DNA from: Balanoglossus misakiensis
Taxonomy: Eukaryota; Hemichordata
DNA: 64,000 bases
Direction of reading: 5' to 3'
Assembly (NCBI GenBank): GCA_040954595.2
Contig: CM082579.2
Span: forward strand, 9,176,001-9,240,000
Shown: piece by piece, positions 36,101 to 46,800 of the stretch
Layout: every line of letters begins with the position of its first letter
Numbering within the stretch: the first letter of the stretch is position 1
Notes under the pieces: model-generated
The model's input: only the letters and a program-made list of their open reading frames with translations
Databases searched by the model: none
What the model was told of the DNA's origin: nothing
Position numbers and translations under genes: made by a program

Positions 36101-38559
36101 TTGTAATACCCTTAACCTTTTTGAAAGTCACAGCGTTACGAGTTCTACGTGCGGCGCGGCACCACTGAAAACTGGAGCTCACGACGCAGAACAGAGACTT
36201 CAAGACGTTGCACTCAGAGAGTCCCACAAGGTCCGTCCCAATACCACACCTTCATGGTGTTCTGACGGCATAAAGCAAATGATCGCCAGATTCTCCAAAG
36301 ACCTTCCATGCACGTGACTCTTGCACGGGATTACAGCTAATTATTATCGCAGCTTCATTGCTGCCCACTTTTCACACCTGACTTTCACACCTCCTTGAGA
36401 CACCTCAGTAGGCGCGTTGTCCACCCGTGTCTAATGAGCAGACTTTGTTCTTGGAGAGTTTTGAAGAGGTCGAGTTAATGCAACAACAGTGCTCTCGATC
36501 GGACTTCAGTCGCCAATTTCACTTCAGTTTAGGCGGTCATATTATAATGGAGAATTTGACAGACCGTTTAAAGGCCGACTATCGTCTTATGCGCATGTGT
36601 GTACAAACATTACGTCCAATCCATTTTTTGCGAATTTTGCGTGCGACGCATTGAAATCGTGCACTGCCCGCACCTTCCACATTTTAAGTGCTCCGTATAA
36701 GTAGACTTAAGTTTCGTCCCTTCTTTTAACCCTTTTGCTCTTATCTGGTTTGGCACATGCGCAGAAGACGATCGTCGCCCTTTAAACAGAAGTGTACTAA
36801 TGTAACAAATGTGTACAGTACAGCCAACGCGACAGAAAAACCCCTTATTATAAACAACACATCGGCGGTCATATGAGTTCCCTTGTGTATATTGATCGAG
36901 CGGTTACCTGGAGACACGAACGGGGCTGGTTTAATTAAAAAGCAAACGAGTCCCAGAGGTCTCCAGAAACACGGTTGTAAATAACCACAGAAACGACATC
37001 GTTTGATAATAAACTCCATCCGTACCTGATTGTGAACTTGACCTAATGGATCATGTAAGAAATTGCGGCTGTACGATAAATTCCCTTTCCGTGTCATTAA
37101 ATCAACCATAATCCGCAGGAGCCGATGCTTTGACAAAATTTTACTTGGTAATAAACGTTTTGCTGCGCAGCCATAATTTTTTTTTATTACCGCGAGTTTA
37201 CAGGGATAAAAGGTCAGAGCGAGGGAAAACAGATATTGCAATAACCCTTTAACGGTTACAACCGATGCATATTTCATAATGTCGTAAACTTTCGATGATT
37301 TTAGTAGCGCTTTAGATTAAACGACGATGAAGTACTAGCATTTTGAAGCACTGAAGTCCACCAACCCACAGTACAAACGTGCGCGCGCAAATGGTGGCAG
37401 TGAAAGCGATGGAGCGCGCACTTGTCGGTCTGAACTGACGTTCTGACGTCACAAATTGCGGATTCAGGGTGTCGAGTACAGACACGAAATTTATGTCCAC
37501 TCGCTCACTGTAGGATAGGTCGCGCGGGCATCGGCAATCTTGTTCGAGAGGGTGGAATTCAGTTAAACTACGACTAGGAGGGGAAATACGTTCTTTCTAT
37601 TACAATTTCCCAGAAATCACTCGCAAAACTCAATTCCAAGAAGCTTGAATTCATCACAGTATGCAAATTTATAAATACGCTGAAATTAAATTGCTTCCGT
37701 TTGAAAAAAAAATAATCCCTAATAGGTCTTTTCTGCTTCGGAGTAATTGTTGAGTCATCATCACCAACCACCACTGCGCTATACATTTTATATATTGTGG
37801 TCACCACCGGTCGATAATTGATTTTGGTAACGCACATCGTGTTTTAACTGCATAAACATAGTTTTTTAATCTTTAGTCCGATGAAATAATTGAACATCCT
37901 TAAAGTGATTAAGGCTGTAATAGAGCGTGTTTTTTGGGGGGAGGGGGTGTTTCACGTTCAATCATTACACCAAAGCCACCTATTCGGGCCAAAGCCAAAT
38001 TTTTGGTGTTGTTAATCTTTGCATCTATTCGGGTTTCTGCATGCTATGCTCGATAGTGTGACTTGTCTCCAAACCCATTGCTACGGTAATTAAGCAAGTC
38101 TCGCGAGAACTCGCAAAGAGCGGAAACTCGCCTATTGCCCGTCCTGCCACCTCGCTGTGCACATCTTTTTGAATAAAGAATGCGACTTACCCTGATGTCC
38201 TTCTTGCCCGTGGGTTTGTGCTTGAGTATCAGATCGACGGCCTCGACCACCTCCTCATCGATGGCGTGCAGCAGCGCGTCCCCAATTTGCACGTTGTGGG
38301 AGAGCAGCAGCTCGATGATCTCGATGTTCTCGTTCTGTATTGCTATAAGGAGTGCCGACCTGCCCAGCGAGTCCGAACAGTTGATGTTGATGTTGAAGTA
38401 GACGGCGGCCTCCTCCAGGTAGTGGCGCACGGTGGGCAGGTCTCCCTTCTCCACCGCCAAGAGGTAGAGCCGCTCCTCCCCGGACAGCGGCTGGTCCTTG
38501 CGCACTATCTCCAACGGTATGCGACCACTCGTGTGGTCCACCGGATAGTAAGGCGGCAT
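22138..38559 (-). CDS. TRPC4/5-like receptor-operated cation channel
   Basis: Ten exons on the minus strand: 38559-38191, 34580-34074, 33349-33007, 32896-32757, 32567-32476, 31920-31696, 31258-31063, 30667-30473, 28240-28199, 23262-22138. Phases join throughout to give 1,077 residues (vertebrate TRPC4/5 have about 975). Ankyrin repeats span about 28-175 ([20 protein letters not shown]), followed by the TRP_2 region ([20 protein letters not shown]). S1-S6 run from exon 3 to exon 7 (NQLYFFY in S5, [13 protein letters not shown] in S6). The TRP box EWKFAR is at 630-635, followed by [17 protein letters not shown] and the CIRB-type segment [11 protein letters not shown] (about 704). Cys545 and Cys550 match the TRPC4/5 pore-loop disulfide. 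The channel carries Na+ and Ca2+ at the plasma membrane downstream of phospholipase C. Oddities are the pore triad LIW, a long Ser/Gln/Glu-rich tail, VTTR at 1062-1065 followed by 12 residues ending in TDL, and a two-codon uORF. Orthology to TRPC4/5 rather than TRPC1 is inferred from motifs. Confidence 0.93.
23472..24535. repeat. Three tandem copies of a 354-bp unit in the last TRPC intron
   Basis: Units begin at about 23474, 23828 and 24182 (CAGGTGGAAATTTC) and are nearly identical. Each contains one perfect TGACGTCA (23639, 23993, 24348). The third copy ends near TTAATTAGGTGACACGCC. A diverged inverted copy of the first part of the unit lies at 28014-28127, so the unit belongs to a dispersed family. 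Confidence 0.95.
24856..24890. repeat. (CAAA)n-like simple repeat
   Basis: A short imperfect run of CAAA, CTAA and TAAA units in the last TRPC intron. Confidence 0.8.
25368..27527. repeat. Long inverted repeat, about 240-bp arms around 1.7 kb
   Basis: 25368-25604 and 27287-27527 are reverse complements with scattered substitutions and small indels. ACTTGGCTCAGATGTGTGTT opens the left arm and its complement closes the right arm. The enclosed 1.68 kb has no coding frame. A piece ending in GCATTTTGTGATAAAAG occurs inside at about 25743 and again, inverted, just outside the right arm at about 27533, so the element has been rearranged. It resembles a foldback-type transposon or two opposed copies of a repeat. 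It lies wholly inside a TRPC intron. Confidence 0.8.
27443..27456. promoter_or_regulatory. X-box-like RFX site GTTGCCATGGAAAC
   Basis: Fits the RFX X-box pattern (GTTNCCATGGNAAC). It is inside the right arm of the inverted repeat in the TRPC intron. The equivalent left-arm site is degraded (GTTTCCATGGCAAT at 25438). Binding is inferred from the motif only. Confidence 0.35.
27595..28127. repeat. Dispersed repeat fragments beside the TRPC microexon
   Basis: ACGAGGCTCTTATCTCAAAA-type sequence occurs at about 27600-27645 and again at 27960-28003 as direct repeats. 28014-28127 is an inverted, diverged relative of the 354-bp units at 23472. The block ends about 70 bp from the microexon donor. Confidence 0.7.
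28199..28240 (-). CDS. 42-nt microexon of the TRPC gene
   Basis: Fourteen codons, [14 protein letters not shown], phase 0 at both ends, with acceptor TTCTGACGGACAG and donor GTAGGT. Without it, TKSSR (exon 8) would join [10 protein letters not shown] (exon 10), omitting the basic stretch ending in Tyr-Gln that directly precedes this position in TRPC4/5 proteins. Its position between exons 8 and 10, its strand and its phase all fit. It is too short to be found by frame length alone. It could be alternatively spliced. Confidence 0.72.
29411..29448. repeat. Perfect 12-bp inverted repeat
   Basis: TGCACATGCGCG at 29411-29422 and CGCGCATGTGCA at 29437-29448 are exact reverse complements with a 14-nt spacer. 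Confidence 0.85.
30051..30113. repeat. (TTGA)n microsatellite in a TRPC intron
   Basis: About 15 TGAT units with one TTGG interruption. Confidence 0.95.
30441..30463. repeat. (CAA)n at the donor of TRPC exon 8
   Basis: On the transcribed strand the intron begins GTTAGTTCA and then (GTT)n and T-rich sequence, starting nine bases after the splice junction. Confidence 0.9.
32593..32613. repeat. (GAAT)n forming the acceptor tract of TRPC exon 5
   Basis: On the minus strand the repeat reads (ATTC)n and lies just upstream of TTCATTAG, the acceptor of exon 32567-32476, so the pyrimidine tract overlaps a length-variable microsatellite. Confidence 0.85.
34581..38190. other. First coding intron of the TRPC gene
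   Basis: 3.6 kb without a supported exon. A minus-strand open frame of 178 codons at 36741-37277 has no recognisable domain and is about the longest expected by chance in 64 kb. A TGACGTCA palindrome lies at 37444-37451. Confidence 0.55.
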
Positions 38560-38581
38560 GGTTGCCTCGTTAATTCATGTC
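38560..38581 (-). promoter_or_regulatory. TRPC 5' leader with a two-codon upstream ORF
   Basis: On the minus strand an acceptor (TTTTTTGTGTGATTTCAG) ends at 38582 and the first coding exon begins at 38581. The leader holds ATG AAT TAA (38578-38570), ten bases before the main ATG at 38559. A noncoding 5' exon must therefore lie farther upstream (higher coordinates). Such minimal uORFs usually reduce initiation at the main start; this is inferred here. Confidence 0.6.
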
Positions 38582-40549
38582 CTGAAATCACACAAAAAAG
38601 AACATACGAAAATGAATATTGGAAAGATGACGTGTTCACATCCGGGGAACCTGCTGTCAATCGACATATGCACTCTCTTGGCGACCAGTACCACGTGTGA
38701 TAACATACTTCTTGACACAACTTTTTGACGATAAGATGCAGCTGAGATACATCTGTTAGTTTGTTCGTACAAAATTAACCCCGTTCGCAGTAGACATCGA
38801 CCACAACATTTTAAACAACAACTGATGTCTGGAAACCGGTTGATGTATAAAGCGTCTTATCAGCACCTGTCGGTTTCACCGATGGCACGGTATTCACAAA
38901 TTCTGTAAATAAAACGTATGGTTTGATGTCGTCACCCTTGCCAACAAATCTCATATGATCATAGCTTTTGGATGTGTGTAATAGTTTCGAATACATAGTA
39001 CACTTTGGGAGTCTGCATTTTTGCCATGCGCGTCACGATGCCCACAAGAAGACAAATATTTGCTGGTACGGTATATACGGTCGGAAACTTTGAACACAGT
39101 GACAAATCTCCACAAGCGTTAGAACTCTCAAGATATGCAACGAGACCCCTTGGTAATACAGATTTATCATAAAGTGTCACCTATAGGCTATATCAAGATA
39201 ATGTGTCCTACGTCGAACATCACCATAACTCTGTATTTCAAGAATTCGTGACGCGTTTGTGCTGACAGGGTGTGCGTGCGTGCGCAGCATTCAAAAGGTC
39301 GTCCTCCTACAAAACACGTTTAAAACTGCAAATGTGTGGGTCTTTTTTATCCCGGCCAACGCAGTAGAGCTTGACCGAAGTTCATAATAAAAAAAAAACG
39401 TGACACTTAATACAGCGAATGATTTGTCCGTTCTTATGAATTGACGTCACACAAAAAGTATATAAGCTTATTACAGTCAGATAGTGAAAAGATACAAACA
39501 AATAAATCTTTACAATGAAAACTATATTATTTACGCTTACAAAGCTTCAAAGGACAATGACGGTGCATGTTCGTGGAATGCTCCGTGGTTTGATGTGAAC
39601 ATAGCCGTGAACTGTCAGTTAATCAGTAATGCCCCACAAAACGACCAAAAAAAACATAAAAATGCACAAATCAACATGTTCTCCCGTCAACCTATTGTAA
39701 TAACGTTAAGCGAAAAATTTTGATCAACTTCTTCTGGGAAAAACACCCATGTCAGTGCCCGACTTTAAAATGCTTGCTCTTTCAGAAATTGGACCATAAA
39801 TGATTTTTATATTCCAAATTACACGTTGGCGATTTTAATATTAATATTTACCGCCCCAGCGCGCGCAGCAGACACGGATAGAGGTCGCCGAATAGACATT
39901 TGAAATAGTTAAGACCTTGAGGCTATCAATGAGATTGAAACCCCGTCACGGTATAGGCAAAGCAGGAAATATTTATTATGCGGGTTATTTGTTGATATCA
40001 GGCACAAGTCTGCCGATTTTGCTTTAGCGCTTTCCAATCCCCTTTGTAAATAGTAATTCAAAACACATGTCATCTTCGGTGGGGATTTCAAAATTGACTA
40101 AAGTGAGGACTACCCTCGGGTCGATAATTAAGTTAGTACCACGTCTTTCATATTCCTCATACATCTACCGTGGGATCGAAGGATATTGAACTCGGTAAGC
40201 TACTGCCAGCGAAACACCCAGCGATGTTGCTGTGTTTAGAGATACTAGCATGACGCATGAAACGCACCCCCTGCTGTGAGCCGTTTCATCTACAGAATAA
40301 AAACAGGGGAACAAGATCTCACGGATCACCAGTGGCCAATATGAATTTAATTCACAGGTGTTGCCCAATCGTCGAACCGTGAAAGGTCAGGAACTCCGTG
40401 TTCCTGTCTTCGAAATTAGACCGCCTTTCTTATGAACGGAGCAAGGTTGATCGTGGCAGGTTCTTCCGAGAGAATGACATTTCGCTGAATGGGACACCAT
40501 TAATTGCTTATGTTTGCATATCGTTTCACGAGGTGTTTCGAAGCTATTT

Positions 40550-40563
40550 GTTGCCATGTAAAC
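40550..40563. promoter_or_regulatory. X-box-like RFX site GTTGCCATGTAAAC
   Basis: Matches the two half-sites of the RFX X-box. It lies about 2 kb upstream of the first visible TRPC exon. Motif evidence only. Confidence 0.3.
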
Positions 40564-42534
40564 GTTAACGGCTATTATCTACGTAATGAACGCGCACACT
40601 TTCCCTCGGAGTCGCTCTGGCTGGGCCATGACGAGTCGGCAAACACACTGCACTGTTTTCGCGTGAATGACCCACTTTACTTGCCTTCGCGGACAGAGTG
40701 TATGGGAGTCTGTATCAACTACAGGCTTAAATGCCATGTCACCATTTTGAAATATCCGTCTGTAAGGGTTTACATGTCTCGCGAGAATACAGCCCAGAGA
40801 TAACATGTATTTGGATTGAGTAATGGTTTGTATTAGACATTATACCATGTACTCATCCATGCCATCAAAAACAATGCTAAACAATTATCTTTATAAAAAT
40901 TAATAAGAAGCGAAAGAATTGATATGAAAAAGTCGTGAGTTTTTGCGAATTTATTTATTTATTTATTTATTTTTATATATTGTCTGCCAGTTACTTCAAT
41001 TTATCGAAACCTGTCCACTGTTTACAAGATGGCGACCTGGTGCTTCAGGCAGGGCGCGCGTCCAAACAAATCGTTTATAGCTGGTCACGTGTTTGGGCGA
41101 CTTCACTTCTCAATCACCAACGAATCCGCGCAAGTAAAGTGATTCAACGCCTGAAGTCGTATTGGGGTAGAATTTTAATTTCCAATAATCTTTAAACTCA
41201 TGACCAAGCATGAAATGTTATTCACAAGTTCGCCACCGTGCGATACAAGGCTTTTCGAGCAAACACATTCGTCTCATTTATCATTCTGCGGTGGAGGTGG
41301 TGGGTTTGCGATCGTAGATTTGTCACCGAGGCACAAACTAACTGCTCTCTTGTGGCGAAAACTAATTCTATATATGCCGTCTTACTGTGCACTGTGTACA
41401 TAGACTCGAGGTGTGTTGTTCAAATTTGCGAATGTGGGGTTCGCAAGGGGTTTGGGAAACGGTGAAAGTGCCTGATTGTGACATCGATTTTCAGTTGTGC
41501 GGAGATTGGTTTAGAGTCTGTGTTTTTTCCCAGCCGTCCTGGGTCACAGAAACACTTAGTCTCTATTGATTGTAACTAGTAGTAGTTCGGCGGTACTAGT
41601 ATCTAAAAATAGTCTCATTATCTCCGTTTGTAATCATATCATGATATATGACTTATTTAATAATATCGCGCTGCCTAGGTTTTTATATTGTGTTGAATTT
41701 GGATTTTATTGTATACCATAGTACCAAGTCATCAGTAGGACTGTTCTCGGCAGTGGAATTTATTTGCAATACTCTCTCCAACCAACGTTGTTCCTTCTTT
41801 TGTCGGTCCGATAGGTCGTATGGATAAAGGGGATCGCTTGTATGCAATCTCGCCATGTGGCTGAGCCATGTCTTTTCCTTTCAGTTTTGCTTCCGTTGAT
41901 GAAATACGGCACAGATTTTGATTTATCAAAAGAAGCGGACAAAACTGGTGACGATGACATGTTTAGCAGTGTCGCGCTAATTAACTACTAATTTGCATAA
42001 TGACCGCGTTGATGCAATTATCGCGTTGCAACACAGAGGTGTTGCGCCATATTTAATGAAACTTGCCAGGAATATTGATTTCCTAAAGATTTGACTTGTA
42101 ATATAGAGACGAGACGCACTAAAGGACAGAGAGGGGTTTCCGACAACTTATTCCTGATTTACACACCTCCAGTCTTATGATATCTCAATCACGTGAGCAT
42201 ATTCGGTTAACATCTGGTTGTGACTTCTCAAAATTTAAGTGCAAGCCAACGTGAACAGAGTGCTAATAAATTCAATGGCCTTTTTCGCGAACCGATATTT
42301 ACTGGATAACTGGTAGACATCCAAAGTTGGCTTTTGGCAGCGAACAATGACGCCTGGAAACTCACAACGAAATTAATAACCAGAGATGCAGCTACAACCA
42401 AGCTTTGCATGCGGGTCTCGTGCAGCGACAAATCACCTGGTAATTATGGGTGATATTCAACAATCCGGCAACCGCTCGCTATTCTCCAATTTTCAGTCCA
42501 TAAGTTCGCAAATCGTCATTACACTCTTCGTTTC

Positions 42535-42556
42535 CTGCGCGTGCGCACACGCGCAG
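42535..42556. repeat. GC-rich perfect hairpin
   Basis: CTGCGCGTG and CACGCGCAG are exact reverse complements around a 4-nt loop CGCA, in otherwise AT-rich sequence. The GCGC-rich palindrome resembles NRF1-type sites. Confidence 0.7.
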
Positions 42557-43383
42557 TTTCCAGCTACACGTAAAAAGCGTCGGGACTGTTGTTACCCGAA
42601 AGTTGCGGCTCGGATACCAGACGGGGCGTGTTAGATAAATGATATATCCAGTTACAATTCATACAAAATGAAAGTGGCAAACATGTCAAAATGATGGCGG
42701 CTCTTTCCCGATGACGCAAACATGCCACAAGCAATCTGGCGACGACGATTGTAAGACATCAGACGTGTTTGCAGAAGGGAGAACTTGCAAATGTTAACAC
42801 CACCCGCTGTGATAAAATTTTGACAGGTTTTTAACGCTGTTTCAACATGAGCTGTCGCAAAAACAAAGAGTCGTGCATCGGGAGCTTTAACGTCAGGTCT
42901 TTTGGAATTAAACGGACGACCAGCTTGGCGCCAAACACATCTGAGCTGTGTATGCAATTTATGGGCTTGGACAAAAGATGGAAATTATGATTAGCACCAT
43001 CAGATACGGTCCAGTTGATTGCCATATTTTAATTGAGTACTATCTGTATAGTATCATCTCAACTTGCTCGCGGTTGTTGCTGATGTGACACAAAAGAATA
43101 ATTTCTTAATGGTGGCAAATGGCGCAGAACGGTGGCAGAAACTATAACAGAGTAATCAAACGTGTGCATGGCCACCATCCCCTGGGCCCTCAGTGGACAT
43201 TCAGCATGCATGGTTAAGCCGCCTTCACCTAACTGCATGGTCAATGTCCGACGTTAATCTCCCAGGCTAAGCTTGGAATATTAATATGTAAAGACCGAGC
43301 CACCAACCTGAAACTTACGGGATGTAAGTTTCAGAGTACGGCGGAAGTGGTTGGTCGCGAAAGTCTTCCTAAGAACTGTTTCC

Positions 43384-43866
43384 GTACGTACGTACGTACG
43401 TACATACATACATACATACGTACATACGTACATACATACGTACGTACATACCTACGTACGTACGTACGTACGTACGTACATACGTACGTACATACATACA
43501 TACATACATACATACATACATACATACATACATACATACATACATGCATGCATGCATACATACATACATACATACATACATACATACATACATACATACA
43601 TACATACATACATACATACATACATACATACATACATACATACATACATACATACATACATACATACATACATACATACATACATACATACATACATACA
43701 TACATACATACATACATACATACATACATACATACATACATACATACATACATACATACATACATACATACATACATACATACATACATACATACATACA
43801 TACATACATACATACATACATACATACATACATACATACATACATACATACATACATACATACATC
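43384..43866. repeat. Compound (TACG/TACA)n tetranucleotide microsatellite
   Basis: About 120 units. The first 120 bp mix TACG and TACA, and from about 43490 it is nearly pure TACA apart from TGCA interruptions at about 43545-43556. Long open frames of repeating residues in every frame are artefacts of the repeat. Confidence 0.98.
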
Positions 43867-46800
43867 TATACGTGTCACATTTATTGTAAGCATACTGCAT
43901 TGTTCATTGCCCGTGCAAGATAAATGTCCCATTAGACTAATTGAAATATTTTAATTAAGAAGGCGCAATAAACGCCCTTTGTGTCGTCTGGTGAAGTACA
44001 CCCGCGCAAGGTCTTGTAGCTCTAATAAAATAAATAAAAATAGAACCCATGTTTTATAGCCATGTTCCGTTCATAAATTCGAATTTCAAAATAGAGTCGA
44101 TACAAACAGATCTCCCTCAACACAAATGACCGTTTCACGTGGGACGAAGCACTCAAGCGGTAGATGAGTTTATCAGAACATTGTGTTCGCGCGAAATGTG
44201 TCAACGCGACACAGCCAAAGTAATCTTAATCCGGTCTTTTCAACGGTGGTTTGAAGGGTGAGGTTATACGGGAGAACGTGTATGTACCGAGTTTACCAAT
44301 GTATCGCCTGTCGAATAGAGAAATATTATCTTTGCGTCTTTACAAGGAGACACACAACCTCGAAGAAACGCGGAGTGTATATCACAATAACCATCGACTC
44401 TTTATTACATGTCGTTATCTTGCTTACAGCCCAACACCTTTTCATCTTGTCAGTTTCGATATCGAGGCAGACGTCATCCCACAAAAGCGCGCGCCGTAGT
44501 TGGATAGCAGACGCGACGATATTGTGGTTACTGAAATCGGATTCCGTGTACAGCAATGGCTTTTCTGCAGTCCTTCTTTGCGAGTAACGACGTCTCTGTA
44601 TGTAAATAGACGCTATTTCCACCACGTTTCTTCGCTAAAATATTGCTTCGCGGTTTATTTTCTTTTACAGGAAAGTCGCAACTCTGTAAAATAAATCACC
44701 CTGTAACGCGATCATCTTAACATGTTTTTTTTTCTCACTGTGCATATTCGTATAGTGAATCGCATAGAAAAACTAACTAATGAATGTTCCAATATAGGTT
44801 AATGCAAATTATCGCATTGCCTAGAAAGGCCACAATGTATGAAACAAAAATCTTACAAACCGAAAAACCCCCAAACATTAACCTTATGTGCAACCGTTGA
44901 CACGGGAGTTGCATAGTTGACATATACCTGAAGAATACATCCCCGGTTTCATACATCGCCGTATTTAATACAGTTAACTGCAGGAACTACGCAACACACA
45001 TAAAACGATATAACAGTCTTTTTTATATACCACCGCTCTTTATACTCGTTCCTAAATAATTCAATATTCCTTTTTTATCTACATGCTGCCTCTGTGTATT
45101 TTCGTTAAAAGCTTAAGTGACGTCTCCCCCGTAAAGATGTAATGTTTCATGCACATAAGAAAATGGAGAGTAACGAGGCACGCTGAAGGCAGACGTATAA
45201 TACTAGGTGCCCGTGTATAGTGGCACCTTAACATGTATTTCTGTGAATACGAACAAAGACAAGGCGTTAGGCCTAATTTCCGCGTCAACAGGTTCCCCTT
45301 TAACAGAAGATAATCGATTGCCTGCATGGAGTGTCGCACGTTTTGCTCTATGACGCAAACTCTGTTAATTTAAACGAGAAAAAAAATTCGCAAGAGCGAT
45401 GCATTATAAATGATATACAGTGTTCAACAACACTTTGGGGGATAGCCAACATTCCCATGCTTGGGTACAGAAACCTTGAAAATAGAGTTGTCGCCGAAGT
45501 ATCACCTGGAATGAATACGTTACGGCTAACGACCCGTAGCAAGATCTCTCAAATGGCGCGAAAGAATCTTAAACGCGAAACACAACTTGCAGTCGAGTCA
45601 GGGAGACATTCGGTTGCTTCTAGAAATGAAATCCTAGTTCGGGCCCATTACACGGATCTTCTTCGTATTTGGCCTCTCTCCCTCTCGAGAAACAATGTTC
45701 GAGCGAGTGCGGGATTTTGAGAAATGAACATGCCAGGTATAAAATGCGGTCCTGAAATTAGCCACTGGCACTCACGACTTGTTTACGGTATCCATTAATT
45801 CGTCAAAAAAGAATTCGAGCAAGATGAAGTCTCCGAGGTCAAAGCACGTCGTGATCTCGTTACCGGGAGGATTCGAGAATTAAAGTGTCCCTAGTAGGCA
45901 AGTTGGCTTATTTTCGACTGTGTTGACGTTCGAACCGAATGCGAATGTGACGTCTCGCGGTGCTCCCGTCGCAGCAATTGGAAATTAGATTGCTTTCTGC
46001 AACCCGTGCGGTGCACTCTCGCGAATATGGTAGAATGTGTGTCGTATATATTCAGGACCGCTTATCCTAACCTATTTTCGCCGGTTTATATCCATCACGA
46101 CTCCATCAGTGCAACACTCGCCTCAAAAATGGACATGCGCACCACTGGCTGCATCGTGCCCGCAGCTGTAGAGCATTCAGCGAGAGTCTCCCGGATCATT
46201 GCACATGCAGAAATGAATGCAGAGGATTATAAGGGAATCCTTGGGACAATTACGCGAGCCTTGTAGCAATCAGTCAATTAGGGGCGACTTCTCCGAAAAG
46301 ATTACCTGCATTTATTGTTTCAGCTCGGTCTTAACCCGCGGCCCCGTGGCTAGTGCATTTTCTTATAATGCACTAATGGATGTTCCTGTTAAAATGGAAT
46401 CATTCACTTCCAACTTTCAGACACCTTATGTCAACTGAGGAGACGACCATTGCCAAATTGCCTCCTTAAGTCGGTAATACTACGTATGAATCATGTAAAG
46501 GCTTAAAATTTCAGCATCAACTGTTACCACCTTTTTCTAGAAGACTGTAGGTAGGACACTGCGTATAGCATTTGCCACATGAGATAACAACACATGTAAA
46601 CCTAATCACTAATATCTATCATGGAAGTGGCGGTTGTGGCTTGTTTCCATTACAAGACAGTCAGCAACAGCGCTTTTTATCTTACATTTTCATTTCTCCC
46701 TAAAGTTCATGTTCTGGGTTATTTCGTCACATGAAATAGGATTATTACATTCTGAAAAAATAAACTATTTACAATTTTTTGCCAACTGAGGGGTAAATTT

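Larger units (their letters stand above)
38582..43383. other. TRPC upstream flank or leader intron, no gene seen
   Basis: No exon supported on either strand. Holds an X-box-like site at 40550-40563, a TGACGTCA at 39442-39449 and a GC-rich hairpin at 42535-42556. Open frames here are short, overlapping and without family features. Confidence 0.5.

Noticed and set aside
36741-37277. 178-codon minus-strand open frame in a TRPC intron
   Set aside because: Length is near the chance maximum for 64 kb. No domain, membrane pattern or splice context was recognised.
43331-43954. Open frames up to 190 codons with Tyr-Ile-His-Thr or Cys-Met-Tyr-Val repeats, in several frames on both strands
   Set aside because: They are translations of the (TACA/TACG)n microsatellite; the same applies at 52119-52437.
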